Source: Byssochlamys sp. IMV 00236 (taxonomy: Eukaryota; Ascomycota; Eurotiomycetes; Eurotiales; Thermoascaceae). From it: a stretch of DNA of 64,000 nt. Location: the NCBI GenBank assembly GCA_001931875.2, contig MSJH02000476.1:60181-124180 (forward strand). The letters are read 5' to 3'. The notes beneath the pieces were generated by a model, which worked only from the letters and a program-made list of their open reading frames with translations, was not told the origin of the DNA and did no database searches. Shown here piece after piece: positions 1-11,126 of the stretch. Position 1 is the stretch's first letter; each line of letters begins with the position of its first letter. Both the position numbers and the translations under genes were made by a program.

Positions 1-425
1 AAAACACCATGTTTGCAGAGAAGTACTGGAAAGACTTCAGAAATCTACTCCGTGACGACATCGGTGGTGGATACGAAGACCTCTCCGACATGGAGACTCT
101 CCAGGCGTATCAAAGAACTCTCAGCTTCGTCGGATCCGTGCACCAGGCCGTCATCGACGGAGAACCGATTCACCCTCTATGTCGACGATTAATGGCCTTC
201 TCTCCGCTTATTCCGAGAAAATTTATCGATTTTGTCGAGGAACGGAGACCACGCGCGCTTGTTATACTTGCTCATTATTTTGCTCTTGCTTCGAAAGTAC
301 GATCAGCCTGGTGGATGGGGAAGACGCCTGAGCGGGAAATCCGTGCAATAATGATGGTACTGCCACCAGCGTGGCAGGAGCATATGCACTGGCCGCTGGC
401 AATGACAGGTTTAATACCTGGTTGA
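1..425 (+). CDS. Zn2Cys6 transcription factor, C-terminal part (5' partial)
   Basis: The frame is open from the window edge (the first Met codon is at 9) to TGA at 423-425. The 138 residues look like the C-terminal end of fungal Zn2Cys6 regulators of the Upc2-like/PF11951 group: a run of the type PRALVILAHYFALASKV, then a WW pair, the REIRAIMMVLPPAWQ segment and a final MHWPLAMTGLIP. In that family this is the effector region after the DNA-binding cluster, which would lie upstream of the window, so DNA-binding residues cannot be checked. Proteins of this group regulate nuclear transcription of sterol, transport or secondary-metabolite genes; the target here is unknown. The Met at 9 is probably internal and not the true start. 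Family assignment rests on recalled motif pattern only. Confidence 0.72.
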   Translation, partial: NTMFAEKYWKDFRNLLRDDIGGGYEDLSDMETLQAYQRTLSFVGSVHQAVIDGEPIHPLCRRLMAFSPLIPRKFIDFVEERRPRALVILAHYFALASKVRSAWWMGKTPEREIRAIMMVLPPAWQEHMHWPLAMTGLIPG

Positions 426-911
426 AATTGAACCAGTCCTGCTAGTCATGGCTAACGGTTAACTATGACTGTGTACTGTACCATATCTACGTGAATGTTT
501 CAGAGCGGGCTTGAGACATCTAGTGGTTCTATATAGCATCATCGAAAGAGTTTATTCTTTTTCTTTAATTCGTATCTACCATGTTATCGACCTACTGGTA
601 TCGCTCTGGCATACGACTCTATGTTAGAAGGAGGTCTCCGTCCGGAAAGCAGACGCGAAACCGAGAACGCAGCCAGCTTTCTATAAATTAGGGTGTCTTC
701 TTATAAGACTGAGTTCTTTGCTCCTTTCAGTCTTTCGAACGGAATACTAGCTTCAAATGGAGAGAAGGAGAAGGAAATATCAATAAATGAGTTCATCCAT
801 TTAACAACACTCATGACGTTTGTGGGTCTCATGACTTTCCAAAAGGAAATCCAACTTGCGAACGCAGAATGATACATTAGAAAGTCGACATTGTAGCATG
901 AATTCTCCGCC
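426..911. other. intergenic, convergent 3' regions
   Basis: This is the space between the 3' end of the transcription factor and the 3' end of the MetE-like gene. It should hold both 3' UTRs. No open frame on either strand is convincing; the reading frames at 701-1039 and 856-1245 are shadows of the methyltransferase exon. Confidence 0.6.
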
Positions 912-2339
912 TCACGGCTCCCCCGACCAAATATCATCTGCCACCTCGCGAATGAGACGCATCTTGCGAACCATATCTTCATATCCCATATTTCTGACCT
1001 CAACAGTGCTCGAGAATCCACACTGCGGACTAATCCCAATCTGTTTCAACGCCTCTTCCGTGCTCGTTCCATTACCTTCAGCAATACTCTCAGCTGCCTC
1101 AAACACACGACGCTTCAATTCGCATTTATCTTCCAGCTCTGGGTATTTGCTCGTTACTACTCCTAGGATGACATTCTTGGTTCGAGGAAGATATTTCAAA
1201 GGTGAGAATCCACCTGTACGAGTCTGGTCGTCGTATTCGAGATAGTATGTATCTACGTCCAGTTCTTGAAAGAGCGTCTGGGCGATCCGTTCGTATCCAC
1301 CTTTGCGCGATGAGTGACGGAAGTTGCCGCGACAGAGATGAATCCCGACGTGAAGGTCGCCAGGACGGGGGGAAAGGACGTCGTTATATAACTTGATGTA
1401 GCTGTGGAATAGCTCGTTCGGGGTACGGGTGTTGGCTTTATCGGTTTCCCAATCTTGCAGTGTATCCTCGGCGCAGAAGACTACACAGTGTTAGCATACA
1501 AGTTTCCGAAAAGGAGTATAAATGAGAAGGCAAGTCATCAGGTCCAATAGATAGATTCATGTTCCCGAAGGTTAACATACACGTAAGATTAGGATCATCG
1601 AACTGTACGTTCCGCAACCCAGCTTCATACAGCAGATCCAACTCCGTCCTATACGCAGCGGCCAGATCACGGAAATACTCCTGATCATCACGATACACGT
1701 CCTTGGGGTATGCATAGCCTTCGCGGAACTGCAGATGATACCAATTAGGTGACGGCAGGGTAATTTTAATACCTCCCCACAGGTCCCGAGGAACAACTTG
1801 CTGGAGGTACCGCAATTCCTTGACATAGTCGCTTTTTCCAGAATGACGAAGCTTATCCTGACACACTAGGAGAGTGCCAGGCCTGAGCTTGCCGCCTTTG
1901 ACAAATCCAGCCACGAATGAGCGAAACATAGCTGGATCCGGATCAGTCACGTCCTGCATGCCTTCGAAGTTCTGGAACAATGTGCCCCAGAAGACATTTC
2001 GCCTGTAGTAGAGTTGAGATATGTTAGACAATGCCTCTTGTTTTTTTCAGAGAGCTAACATCTCTCAGATCATTATATGTCTGTTCCCTCCTACCGAAAC
2101 TCTCCATCTCCTATACCTCGAAGCCCACAGTCCAGCTGCAACTTGACGATATCATCGATCGCCCGGTCCTCCACAGCCGTCAGCTGCGCCGGATCTAATT
2201 TGCTCTTATTATCAGGGTGCAGGCTTTCCGGACGCAGCAGCGAGCCCATATGCTCTGCTCGGAATGGCGGACTTCTATGTAATCTTTCTGTCATGATATC
2301 GATTGTAGTGTTGAATGTTGGGGAGTTGAAAGAGGTCAA
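912..2339 (-). CDS. MetE/UROD-like methyltransferase (cobalamin-independent methionine synthase C-domain type)
   Basis: Three exons: 2339-2095, 2002-1581 and 1480-912, joined by introns 2003-2094 (GTAGG..ACAG) and 1481-1580 (GTATGT, branch GCTAAC, ..GTAG). The product is 411 residues. It matches the zinc-binding C-terminal barrel of MetE: an early FRAEHMGSLLRP motif, DDPNLTFFC spanning the second splice junction, and candidate zinc ligands H270 and C272 (GIHLCRGN), E304 (YYLEYDD) and C376 (SPQCGF). The N-terminal half of true MetE (about 760 residues) is missing, so this belongs to the short fungal 'methionine synthase-like' proteins found beside the full-length enzyme. Methyl transfer to a thiol is expected, but the substrate is unknown. 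An alternative start at the internal Met of MTERLHRSPPF would shorten the N terminus by 15 residues. Confidence 0.85.
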
Positions 2340-3210
2340 TTATTTCGAACCCCGCCTCGCCTTTTTCTCTATGCTTTACGATCGTTTAGTATACTTACTT
2401 ACCATATAGAGTATAGTCCTCTACTAGTGTACGTATATTGAGGGGGTTTCCCCGCCGAAGCCGAATTGAATTTTCTCTTCTTGATGTCGCTGGTTTTATG
2501 GACGGTCCATAAGGTCAGTCTCTGGTCGCTTCGGCCACGCACGGTGTATTATTAGCAGTGAACCCACTATTATAGGAAGCGGGTAAGGCTTCCAGGGTTA
2601 CTACTCGGACCTGGCTAATCAGTTAAGCTAATAACTAACTAGCTCCTAGGAGACCCGTTCCGCTGGATGTCTTCTGAAGGCTATATACCTAGTAATAAGC
2701 CGAAATAAAAGATGATAGAATCCTAAAGGTTATTTATTCTAATAATACAGTATAGCGAGATATAATTTAATTGGAAGCTTAAAAGAAGAAATATTAAACC
2801 AACACCTTTGAACCGTGCTATATATAAATATTTTCATGTCGTTTCCAACTTCAGTCAATAAACTACCTAAAAGAACGAACCAATGGATGGAAACGAAACG
2901 TCTTTGGAAGTAAATGTTTCCGTTTCTCACCAGTGCATACTGGTGACCATGCTGTTGCATAAGTTCTAGTCGCTAGGGAAGTGAACATAACCGATAGCCG
3001 GCACAATCTCGAGTTCATTCTCCGACGGCCACATTTCTTTCCGTTTCTGTCTCTTGATTAAGTCTCGCTGGTAAACTCGCATGAGGAACAAAAAGTGGGT
3101 CCATATTCTCGTAAGTACGCGTCTCTAGTCTACAGGGCTGGTAATCTCACAAGATATGAACTCAAGACCCTTTTAATCCTCCTTGCTTTTGTTAAATATC
3201 GCGCGCAAAT
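2340..3210. other. intergenic, divergent promoter region
   Basis: This is the shared upstream region of the divergent MetE-like (-) and kinase (+) genes. No supportable gene was seen. A short perfect palindrome GGGGTTTCCCC-type run lies near 2440-2455, followed by an AT-rich stretch around 2570-2800 that looks like old degraded non-coding sequence. Confidence 0.5.
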
Positions 3211-4611
3211 TTGATGATGAGGAAAGTCTTGTTTTCCTCAGTCAAGCCGTCTTGTACTACGCCCCGATTATCCTGTCCATTGGTCCAGTACAATCAGCTT
3301 CGGTCTGCATTATCTTCCACTGCGTCGCGCTCAATGACATACAAACATGAGTCTGTCCCCCAACTCTTATACGTCCCCATCGAGGGCGTTGAAAGACTGG
3401 AAAATTACCGGACAGGGGGTTATCACCCTGTTGAAATTGGGGATAATTTTTGCGGTCGATATCGAGTAGTCCACAAGCTCGGTTACGGATCGTACTCGAC
3501 GACGTGGCTAGCCCGTGATGAACAGTTAAAGAAATATGTGGCAGTTAAAGTCTGCACTGCAGACTCAGATCCACATGAAATCAACACTTTATCCGCTCTG
3601 ACAAGAAGCCAATCTTCCTCCGCCAGAAGCGTAGGTGAGACTATGATCCCTTCGGTTTTAGATACGTTCAACGTTCAAGGCCCGAATGGTAGCCACTCAT
3701 GCTATGTGACTGTTCCAGCGAGAACTAGTCTCTCTGGTGCCAAAGATGGGTCGTGGAAACGCCTCTTCCAACTTGATGTCGCGAGGGCGTTGGCTGCGCA
3801 ACTTACGATTGCTGTCGAATATATACATGCTCGTGGAGTTGCTCATGGAGACCTTCATCTCGGAAATATCCTTCTCCAATTGCCATCGGACTTTGACCAG
3901 CTCTCAATCGAAAGACTATACGAGAAGTATGGAGCACCAGAGATGGAACCGGTGACTCATTTAGATGGCAAGCCTCTTCCGCCGGGTGTCCCGTCCCATG
4001 GCATCTCACCAGTATGGCTTGGGGAAGCCAGTGAGAAAATCGCCCTTTCGGAAGCTAGGATCCTCCTCACAGATTTTGGTGAAGCATTTTCGCCTTCAGA
4101 AAAGCCAAAGTATGGATCTCATGCCCCTCTTGGGATCCGTCCCCCGGAGGTACGATTTGAACCAACAAAGCCTCTGTCGTTTTCATCAGATATCTGGATG
4201 CTCGCTTGTACTATCTGGGCTATTATTGCTCAGAGGCCGTTATTTGAAAGCTTTCTTGCGACAGAGGATGATATGACTTGTGAGCATGTCGACGCTCTCG
4301 GTATTTTACCACTCGAGTGGTGGCAGAAGTGGGAGCTGCGACGAGAGAGATTCACGGAAGATGGTACTCCAATAAACCATAACCCTTATCGATCGTGGGC
4401 GGATCGTTTTGAGGACAGTATACAGCAACCACGCCGAGAAAGTGGATTGTCACCTTTTGACCCAGTGGAAAGAGATGCCATCTTTGCCCTGTTACGATCC
4501 ATGCTGTCATTTCGGCCTGAAGACCGACCCACGGCCCAGAAAGTTCTTGAGTCTGAATGGATGGTGAAATGGGCTCTGCCCGAATATGAGAGGATTGGAA
4601 AATCCCTTTAG
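3211..4611 (+). CDS. SRPK-like serine/threonine protein kinase
   Basis: A single 466-residue exon. Kinase motifs in order: glycine loop LGYGSYSTTW (G91, G93), lysine K113 in VAVKV, catalytic loop HGDLHLGN (D214, N219), DFG at 288-290, and a PPE version of the APE motif at 311-313, followed by DIWMLAC. The pattern (YHPVEIGD..YRVVHKLGYG, and HGDLH in place of HRD) is typical of the fungal-expanded SRPK-like kinases. Canonical SRPKs phosphorylate SR splicing factors, but the expanded fungal members are mostly uncharacterised. A residue insert separates the catalytic loop from DFG, as in SRPKs. The N-terminal 40 residues are Ser/Arg-rich and low in acidic residues, possibly a mitochondrial-type leader or an over-called start; the Met at residue 42 is an alternative. 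All catalytic residues are present, so it should be active. Confidence 0.85.
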   Translation: MMMRKVLFSSVKPSCTTPRLSCPLVQYNQLRSALSSTASRSMTYKHESVPQLLYVPIEGVERLENYRTGGYHPVEIGDNFCGRYRVVHKLGYGSYSTTWLARDEQLKKYVAVKVCTADSDPHEINTLSALTRSQSSSARSVGETMIPSVLDTFNVQGPNGSHSCYVTVPARTSLSGAKDGSWKRLFQLDVARALAAQLTIAVEYIHARGVAHGDLHLGNILLQLPSDFDQLSIERLYEKYGAPEMEPVTHLDGKPLPPGVPSHGISPVWLGEASEKIALSEARILLTDFGEAFSPSEKPKYGSHAPLGIRPPEVRFEPTKPLSFSSDIWMLACTIWAIIAQRPLFESFLATEDDMTCEHVDALGILPLEWWQKWELRRERFTEDGTPINHNPYRSWADRFEDSIQQPRRESGLSPFDPVERDAIFALLRSMLSFRPEDRPTAQKVLESEWMVKWALPEYERIGKSL

Positions 4612-5793
4612 ATACTTAGAATGGCGACGAGCCGAAGTGAAAGACGATGAAACCCCAGAGATTATCAATTCCGATGACGCGGTATGGCAAGCCGTAACCC
4701 AGCTGGAAGCCTGAGGAAGAGATGAAAACTACCTACTTACCCTCGGCAGCTGGCATGGGTGAAACGACTCAATCACGACCAGATCGTTAGGTGACGAGTG
4801 CGGATGAACTATCTATTCAGAGTTGGAGTGCCTTTTTTGCGGGGAAGGAGATTCCGTACTAAAAACAAGAATTTAACACAACGTAGGAGAAGCCGCTTTT
4901 ACTCAATAATAGTGTAAGTACAGTACAGTACCACAGCTAGAGTCTTTTGTGCTGGTAAATGCGAAGTTGCAGCGACGGATAAGTAGTGCTTATCGTTCTC
5001 TATCTTAGATTCCACGACATCAAGAAAAGCAGTTAAATGTGGCTTTCTGTGCTATCTACTGCAGGCAGGAGAATGCTTAATAAAAATCAAGCATAAATTC
5101 TATAGAATGAATGAACATTCTGCACACGCACCTGATCACTTATCCCACGGCCGGCTGGCTATCACGAGCAGAAAGCGGCATTAGTCTAGAGCGAAATGGA
5201 ATCTGAAGCTCTGTGGCATTGGCCCAAGCAAATAATAATTCTAGTGAGTTATATGAGCCGCTGAACCACTATTTCTACCTAGGTATCTACTTCGCAAGGT
5301 CACTCCTAAAACAGTTAGATAAAAGTGATTCCCAGGATCTTATTAGTTCAGAAGTGTCGCCAATTTTCCCAATGGATCTACGTCCGCGCATCGTCAAATT
5401 TTAATCGTGAGAAGTTCAGCAATATGATTCGAATAAAGATGTGGGATCTAATAACTGTACGCGAAAGTCACCCCCGTGACCTACTTATCTGAGGGATCTT
5501 GGGGTTACGCCAATCAACCGATATCTCCAGTGATCCCTTTGGATATCAATTGTTCCTCCAACGAAGAATATGATATCGTTTGCCAGAGGAAACGGCTTTT
5601 ACTACCGCATTAAATCTATTGGATGATCTAATTTTCGGTTTTAGTATTTGAAACTGAATTCCAGTGAATTAGTTGAAAAAATTGGATTTCTAGGATAGAG
5701 CAACACTGTCGACGGAGTATATACTATACTTTCTTCAAGCGAATACTGTCAGAAAAGATGCAGCTGGATACTAACCAAGACACATTTCGCTGA
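4612..5793. other. intergenic
   Basis: The 3' regions of the convergent kinase and nitrilase genes. The only open frame of note (5213-5404, 63 codons) has no recognisable features and I do not call it. Nothing else is supportable here. Confidence 0.5.
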
Positions 5794-7181
5794 CTACTGC
5801 TCCGGCTCATCTTCACCTGGCCTGGGGATACTCAAAGGACGAGACAGGCCAACACGATCAATTGTTCTGGTATATTCAACTCCGCCATTCACGCGGTCCT
5901 CCTGAACGACCAGGTCCTTGCGGTTGGAGTCAACCAGGAGGCGAATAAGATCGGGTCTCATGTAGTGACCGCCCTGAGAAAAAGAATATGGGGTTAGTTT
6001 CTGCATATATAGAGATTTCGAGATAAGGAATGGTCAGAAAAGGGCTCTTACAAAGTCTGCTAGTGCTTTAGTAAGGTGACATTCATCAAGGTCGATCTAG
6101 ATATTTGCTCTTGTGTCAGTTCTCATATATCCCTCATTTCCGCCTTCTTGGTGGATGAAAACATGAAAGGGGCATTACATCAACGTAAAGAAGACCCTGG
6201 AAATCAACGTCCGGATGAGGCACGAGATTCCGACCGTCTGGGGAATAGATTCTGCCGTGTCCATTATATATACTCGGGTCTTCGAGCTCCTTGCCAGGGG
6301 GTGTGTTCAGCTTGATTCCCTCGGCGGTGATAGTCTGCCAGGGAGCAAGAGTATAGGTGCCTGTTTCGATGGCATAGGCGGGTGTCACGAGCTACGCAGC
6401 TGTTTAGTTCTTCCGAGTCCAAGAGATGGGCAAACGACAACAAGATCGAGGTTAAATACTCACGTCACAGTTTGCCTCGGCGACGTTAGTGTATGGATCC
6501 GGGTATTGCAGAGTCTGCTTTCCAGGTAACAATGGCCAGGCTGCCACATGCACTTGTTCGCCAAGGCTCGCAGCATAGGACTTCATGAAGGGGTTCATGT
6601 TTTCCCAGCAGTTCAGGTGGCCTATACGTCCAATCTCCGTCTCGACAACGCTCTTCGTGGTGTCGCCGGTTCCATCGCCAAAGATTAATCGCTCGACATG
6701 TGTCGCACGAATCTTTCTGCGATAGTTGATGATATCTCCCGAAGGCGAAATCATCACCTGGGACATGTAAAGACTAGCCAGGTCCAGCTCAGAGTAACCC
6801 AAGGATACAAAGATCTTGTTTGCCCGAGCAGCTTCGCGGATACGGCGCATCTCATCGGAGTCGGAAGGGAGGGAATTCTCGCGGTATTTCTTCAGCAGAG
6901 GGAGCGATTCCTGATAGTTAACCCTCCACATCCAGTACGGATAGCCCGGAATCCCTGTGCAAATGTAATTAGCAATTAGCCAAATACAACAATATAACAT
7001 TCGCGAAGGGATGTTCGAACTGGACATTCGTACAGAGTTCAGGGAAAGCGATGAGCTTGCAGCCATTCTGCCCAGCCTCGTTGATCCAGTGAATCGTACG
7101 AGCAACAGCTTCCTGAAGATCAAACCACCCGGGCTCCGCATTGACTGCGGCGGCCTTGTATTTCTTCAATACTGGAGCCAT
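5794..7181 (-). CDS. Nitrilase (aliphatic/arylaceto-nitrilase type)
   Basis: Five exons: 7181-7034, 6954-6464, 6391-6179, 6096-6052 and 5973-5794. All four introns (72-82 bp) have GT..AG ends and each junction restores the conserved protein. The product is 358 residues, close to the A. niger nitrilase (about 356). It hydrolyses nitriles to carboxylic acid plus ammonia in the cytosol. The catalytic triad is visible: E48 in FPELW (codon W50 is split by intron 1), K130 in [12 protein letters not shown], and C165 in [17 protein letters not shown] separates it from cyanide hydratases, which usually read CWEH in this place. The exon of only 45 nt (6096-6052) encodes the conserved [14 protein letters not shown] segment. 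Nitrilases of this family form long helical oligomers whose activity depends on the C-terminal tail, which is complete here. No neighbouring aldoxime or nitrile pathway gene is present, so detoxification or nitrogen scavenging is the likely job. Confidence 0.93.
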
Positions 7182-9044
7182 TGTGGTGGTGTTTATAATC
7201 TATAACAGAAGATTTCAGGGAAATAGGTAAACACAATTGAATTTCTGTGTTGATATCGATACCATTCACCAAGTCTTCAGGAACAGAAATCCATCCTCTA
7301 TATATACTTTTTTTTCGTTCCTTCTACATCTCCTCGGTTTTCCATTTCAAACCCCATCAGATAGTGTCGTCCAACTTGATTCGAGATTCTGTGTTTCACT
7401 CGGTCTTTGCTTTTAGTTACATTTGCTTCAGAGCCCGATGTACACTGGAATTACACTCTGAGGCGACGTAGAAGAATTACTAACGCCATCTAACTACTAG
7501 ATTGATTGACCCGGTAATTTCCGCGAAGTCTGAGCGTGAGTTCTTGCTCAGCATAGACTAATGCTGCCATGTGTTCTGGTGCAAATCCCGTCTCTTGACA
7601 AAGTTATAGATAACACAGAGGGCGAATCGATCGGATTAGTCACTATCATGTTCCTGTGTTAACTTGGTTATCAGCTATCAACAACAACAACCACTTATCT
7701 ATGATTACTCCACATCTGTCGTTCCCTTCCAGTTTTTGCCGTGATCATCCCAGATGTTCAACACGGAATATATAGGGGAATTATTAATCAATGTAATTGA
7801 ATTACTAGTTAGCCATCAATGTATTTTCACTCCGCATACGATTTGGAAGAACAAGCTCTCCAAAATCAACGTACTGCGCGGGAAATGGCCAGGCTCATCT
7901 TAGTACAAGTACAGTGGTACGTGCGTGCGGAGAAGCTGGATTTCCATGTGGAGCACCGGGATCTCCTTCAGAAGCAAGGACGTTAACTATACGAACAACC
8001 CCTCCTTTCATTGCAATGATCCGCCTTGTACAGAAAGTTTATTTCGGTTTAGAATTGATCAAACTGCCCATGATCTGCTAATGTTTCGACCGAATCCAGC
8101 TCTAGGCAAGAAATACAATGTCAATCCCTGGAATTAGCTTCAAGGCGTAAATAGTTAAATGTACTCCGTATTTACCACTACACAATATGTCGGAAGACCT
8201 CCCGTCGGAGTTCTCTCCGCGCCTTTCTAGCTCCACCCGCAGAGACAAATAGCTTGTGATAGTTGCTGGAGAACTCAAGCTCAGAGAGCTTCGCTCCCAG
8301 ATAATACGATTAGTGCGCACACGACTGTACATAGTGTAATGGTAATGAAAGGCTCGATATCTAGTGACGGACTCGGTCATCCAGCATGACAGACAGGATA
8401 TTTGCCATGTACTCTGGCCAATGAGAATCTATACAATTCTGCTCAAAGCCTCAAGGCCTCTCGATAAGCTTTCCAGTATCTCAGACGGTAGCTTCAGATG
8501 GTAGCTCGAACAGGGCTTGATGACACCAATTCCCGGGTACGCTCCGTTGACCGGGCTCCCGTCAGAGATCTTCGTCTATCACTAAGCTAGCAGCTTATCT
8601 CTATACACTGGTTCGATAATTCGATATTATTATTTCGGCGGATCTGTTAAAATCAACTATCTTTCAATAAAGGAGGATGTTGGGGAGGGGATCCTTACTC
8701 CTAGCGAGTCTTGTAGAGATATCCTATACCCTCCACATATAAGTTATCCTGTGGCACAGCGGGAATTCTTAAAATTGCTGGACCAACTGTAACTAGATCG
8801 ATCACACAGTGGTCGGTTCGAGCCTCAAACGTATATCAATGACGTCTGGCGCTTTATATCACATAGCTCGATCTAAATCGCGGGCTAGTGTATCTTAGAT
8901 GCCCTTACATTCCTAGGAACACCCCCTGTGGCTGAGGCCTTCGATCTACACTAGTATGATACATTGATCTGGCATTAGGATTAAGTTTTAGCAAACATAA
9001 ACACATAACATTGCGTGTCCATCCAAGTCATTTTCGGCATCAAG
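7182..9044. other. intergenic, 1.9 kb
   Basis: The nitrilase promoter (divergent end) and the 3' side of the PRPP synthetase gene. Pyrimidine-rich tracts near 7300-7340 fit a fungal promoter. The small frames at 7247-7471, 7925-8137 and 8102-8380 show no domain and no splice-supported extension. I see no tRNA with a complete cloverleaf. Confidence 0.5.
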
Positions 9045-10389
9045 TCATATAGGCGTGTGGTTGAACAGGAAAGAAACGCTCTCGCCATTGTGCGTTCTCC
9101 GGATGGCCTCGGCAATTGTTGCGCTGACATCGACAACGCGGAGCTTGGGACACCTTTCTTCTTTGTCACCAAGTGGAACCGTGTTCGTGACAACAATTTG
9201 GCTCAGACAGCTGTGGTTGAGTGTTTCAATCGCGTTGCCAGACAAGATACCGTGGGTGACAATAGCCATTACCTCTGTAGCGCCCTTGCCCTTCACGGCC
9301 GCTGCAGCTTTGGCCAATGTGCCGCACGTATCCGCCATATCATCTACGAGGATTGCAACTTTGTCTTCCACGTCTCCAACGAGTACCATGCGTCCCACCT
9401 CGTTGGGACGGGGTCTCTCCTTGTGAATCAGGGCGAAGGGGCGATCTAGACGATTCGCGATGGAAGTAGCCCTGCAGCTTCTTAGTCCATAATTCATTCC
9501 AACTACGCATATTTAACCTACCTCTTAGCACCACCTGCATCCGGGCTGACAATCACACATTTGTTCACTGGAAGGTTTTCGCGTATCCATCTGACAACAT
9601 CGGGTTCTGCGAAGAGATTGTCGACAGGAATGTTGAAGAACCCTTGAATCTGAGATGCGTGTAGATCCATTGTGATGACATGATTCGCGCCGGCGGTCTG
9701 TATCATATTCGCAATCAATCTGGCGGAGATCGGGGCACGAGACCGATCCTTCTTATCCTGGCGAGCTTCATTATCTCAGTATATCATCCATAATGAATGA
9801 GCGATCAGATGGACTACACGGAATCGAGGGATAAAGGGTTTCAATTATCGTCCTTTCGACCGGTATCCACTGAGCGCAATACTAACCATATGCTATCAGA
9901 AGTTAGCTTTCGTTCTCGAAGGCGACTTCGGATATTATGCAGAAGATCGATCAAGTATTACATACGAAAATTAGGGATCACAGCAGTGATGCGCCTAGCT
10001 GAAGCGGTTCGACAGGCGTGCACCATTATGAGCAGTTCCATCAGAGCATCGTTGATGTCACCCGGAGCCGTGGACTGGATGATGTAGACTGAGAACACGA
10101 ATTATCAGCAAAAATATGCCATTCTTCTTCCGATCAGCTACGCAACATACCATCCTCGTCTCTGACAGACTCTCCGATAGTGACGCTTGTCTCATTGTTC
10201 GAGTAGTTCAGACACAGGGTCTTTGCGATCTCGATCCCGAGCCTGGCAGCTCACGCAATCAGCTCCAGTTAAATGGCATCTCTCGTCGGATCTAAGTATC
10301 GGGCACACACACCGGTCAGCCACGAGGTGGGCAAGAGCCGGATGGCTATTGCCCGTCAGGAGCTTGATCTCATTCGCCATGTCGCCCAT
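9045..10389 (-). CDS. prs: Ribose-phosphate pyrophosphokinase (PRPP synthetase)
   Basis: Six exons: 10389-10313, 10242-10151, 10088-9966, 9892-9887 (a 6-nt microexon), 9765-9522 and 9471-9045, total 969 nt, 322 residues, the normal length for the family. The enzyme transfers pyrophosphate from ATP to ribose 5-phosphate in the cytosol, making PRPP for purine, pyrimidine, histidine and tryptophan synthesis. Motifs in order: [12 protein letters not shown] near the N terminus, [33 protein letters not shown] (residues 90-105, ATP site), [21 protein letters not shown], and the PRPP loop [10 protein letters not shown]. The start at 10389 (MGDMAN) or at 10380 (MANEIK) both fit; the latter gives 319 residues. 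Fungi carry several PRS paralogs that act as heteromers; which paralog this is I cannot tell. Codon phases close exactly only if the microexon is included. Confidence 0.93.
9887..9892 (-). other. prs: 6-nt microexon of the PRPP synthetase gene
   Basis: The minus strand reads ..CTGATAG|CATATG|GTTAGT... The previous exon ends in C after a GTATGT donor at 9965, and the next exon starts CTCGCC at 9765 after ..ATGAAG. Joining C+CA, TAT, G+CT, CGC, CAG gives P98-Y99-A100-R101-Q102, the conserved PYARQ of the ATP site. The upstream intron (9893-9965, 73 bp) has a GCTAAC branch site 15 nt before the acceptor; the downstream intron is 9766-9886 (121 bp). Skipping the microexon would remove exactly two residues (P-Y) without a frameshift. 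A competing acceptor at 9775 would give HNEAR in place of PYAR. Confidence 0.85.
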
Positions 10390-11126
10390 GAGTGTCAGCT
10401 ATTTTGGAGTGAGGATAAGAAAAAAGATGCTTCTTATCAGTATCTACTTAGTGACGCAAAGCTTCAACGCGGGGTTGTGCCAATGGATGAACGGTTGCAC
10501 GGCTAGCGCGGACGAAAGTACCATAGCTCCAATGTGGCGTTCGGGATAGAGAACCTTAACTGGAAAAAAAAATGTGTCCTTCATTTTTATACACTGCGGT
10601 GTAGCACGTGATCTCATTGTCTTAATACGGCGTTTGCTATTCTCGCTATCTGAACAAGATGTTTGAAAGGATAGCGGGCAATTTTGTGATCCTATACAAT
10701 CAGAGGACTCCCCTAGTTTGCTCCGATCCTTTAATTATTAACATCCATCATGACTCCCAAAAACTGGATAATGGCTTTCTGCCAGTTGACCAAGAAGGAG
10801 AACTCCTAGTTGGTCTCCGTGGATCGTTAACACGGGATACTAAACCATATTGCTGACCTATTCCTTTCACATCCACTGATATATGATCAGAACTCTCTCT
10901 GTATTGTCGATCAGATCACGTCAGGTGTAATATTTTCCAATTGAACCCTGAATTCAGTAGCAGCATGCTTATTGCAGGTCCAAAAGCTACGTTTGAAGGT
11001 ATTTCAAACCATGAAATCGCATTATCGAGTGATATGGAACTAAATTCCAGCATTGTTCTGTTACGGGCGGGGAAGTGAGACTCAGGTATTAGTTACAGGA
11101 AATGGATCCAAGAAGGTGTAGTCCGC
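10390..11126. other. intergenic
   Basis: PRPP synthetase promoter side and the 3' side of the downstream kinase gene. There is a poly-A run near 10564-10572 and a small frame at 10659-10856 without features. Nothing else is supportable. Confidence 0.5.

Noticed and set aside
856..1396. Plus-strand frames over the MetE-like gene
   Set aside because: They are antisense shadows of exon 3 of the methyltransferase, whose protein motifs are clear.
5794..7181. Cyanide hydratase as the function of the nitrilase-family gene
   Set aside because: The segment after the catalytic Cys (CWENMNP) and the C-terminal sequence follow nitrilases, not cyanide hydratases.
8780..8830. A possible tRNA B-box (GGTTCGAGCC)
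   Set aside because: No matching A-box or acceptor stem at the right distance; a cloverleaf could not be drawn.
9015..9449. Plus-strand frames of 123-144 codons
   Set aside because: Antisense shadows of the last PRPP synthetase exon.
9774..9965. PRPP synthetase intron running 9965-9775 without a microexon
   Set aside because: It keeps the frame but gives HNEAR where the family has PYAR; the microexon model restores the conserved residues with better splice signals.
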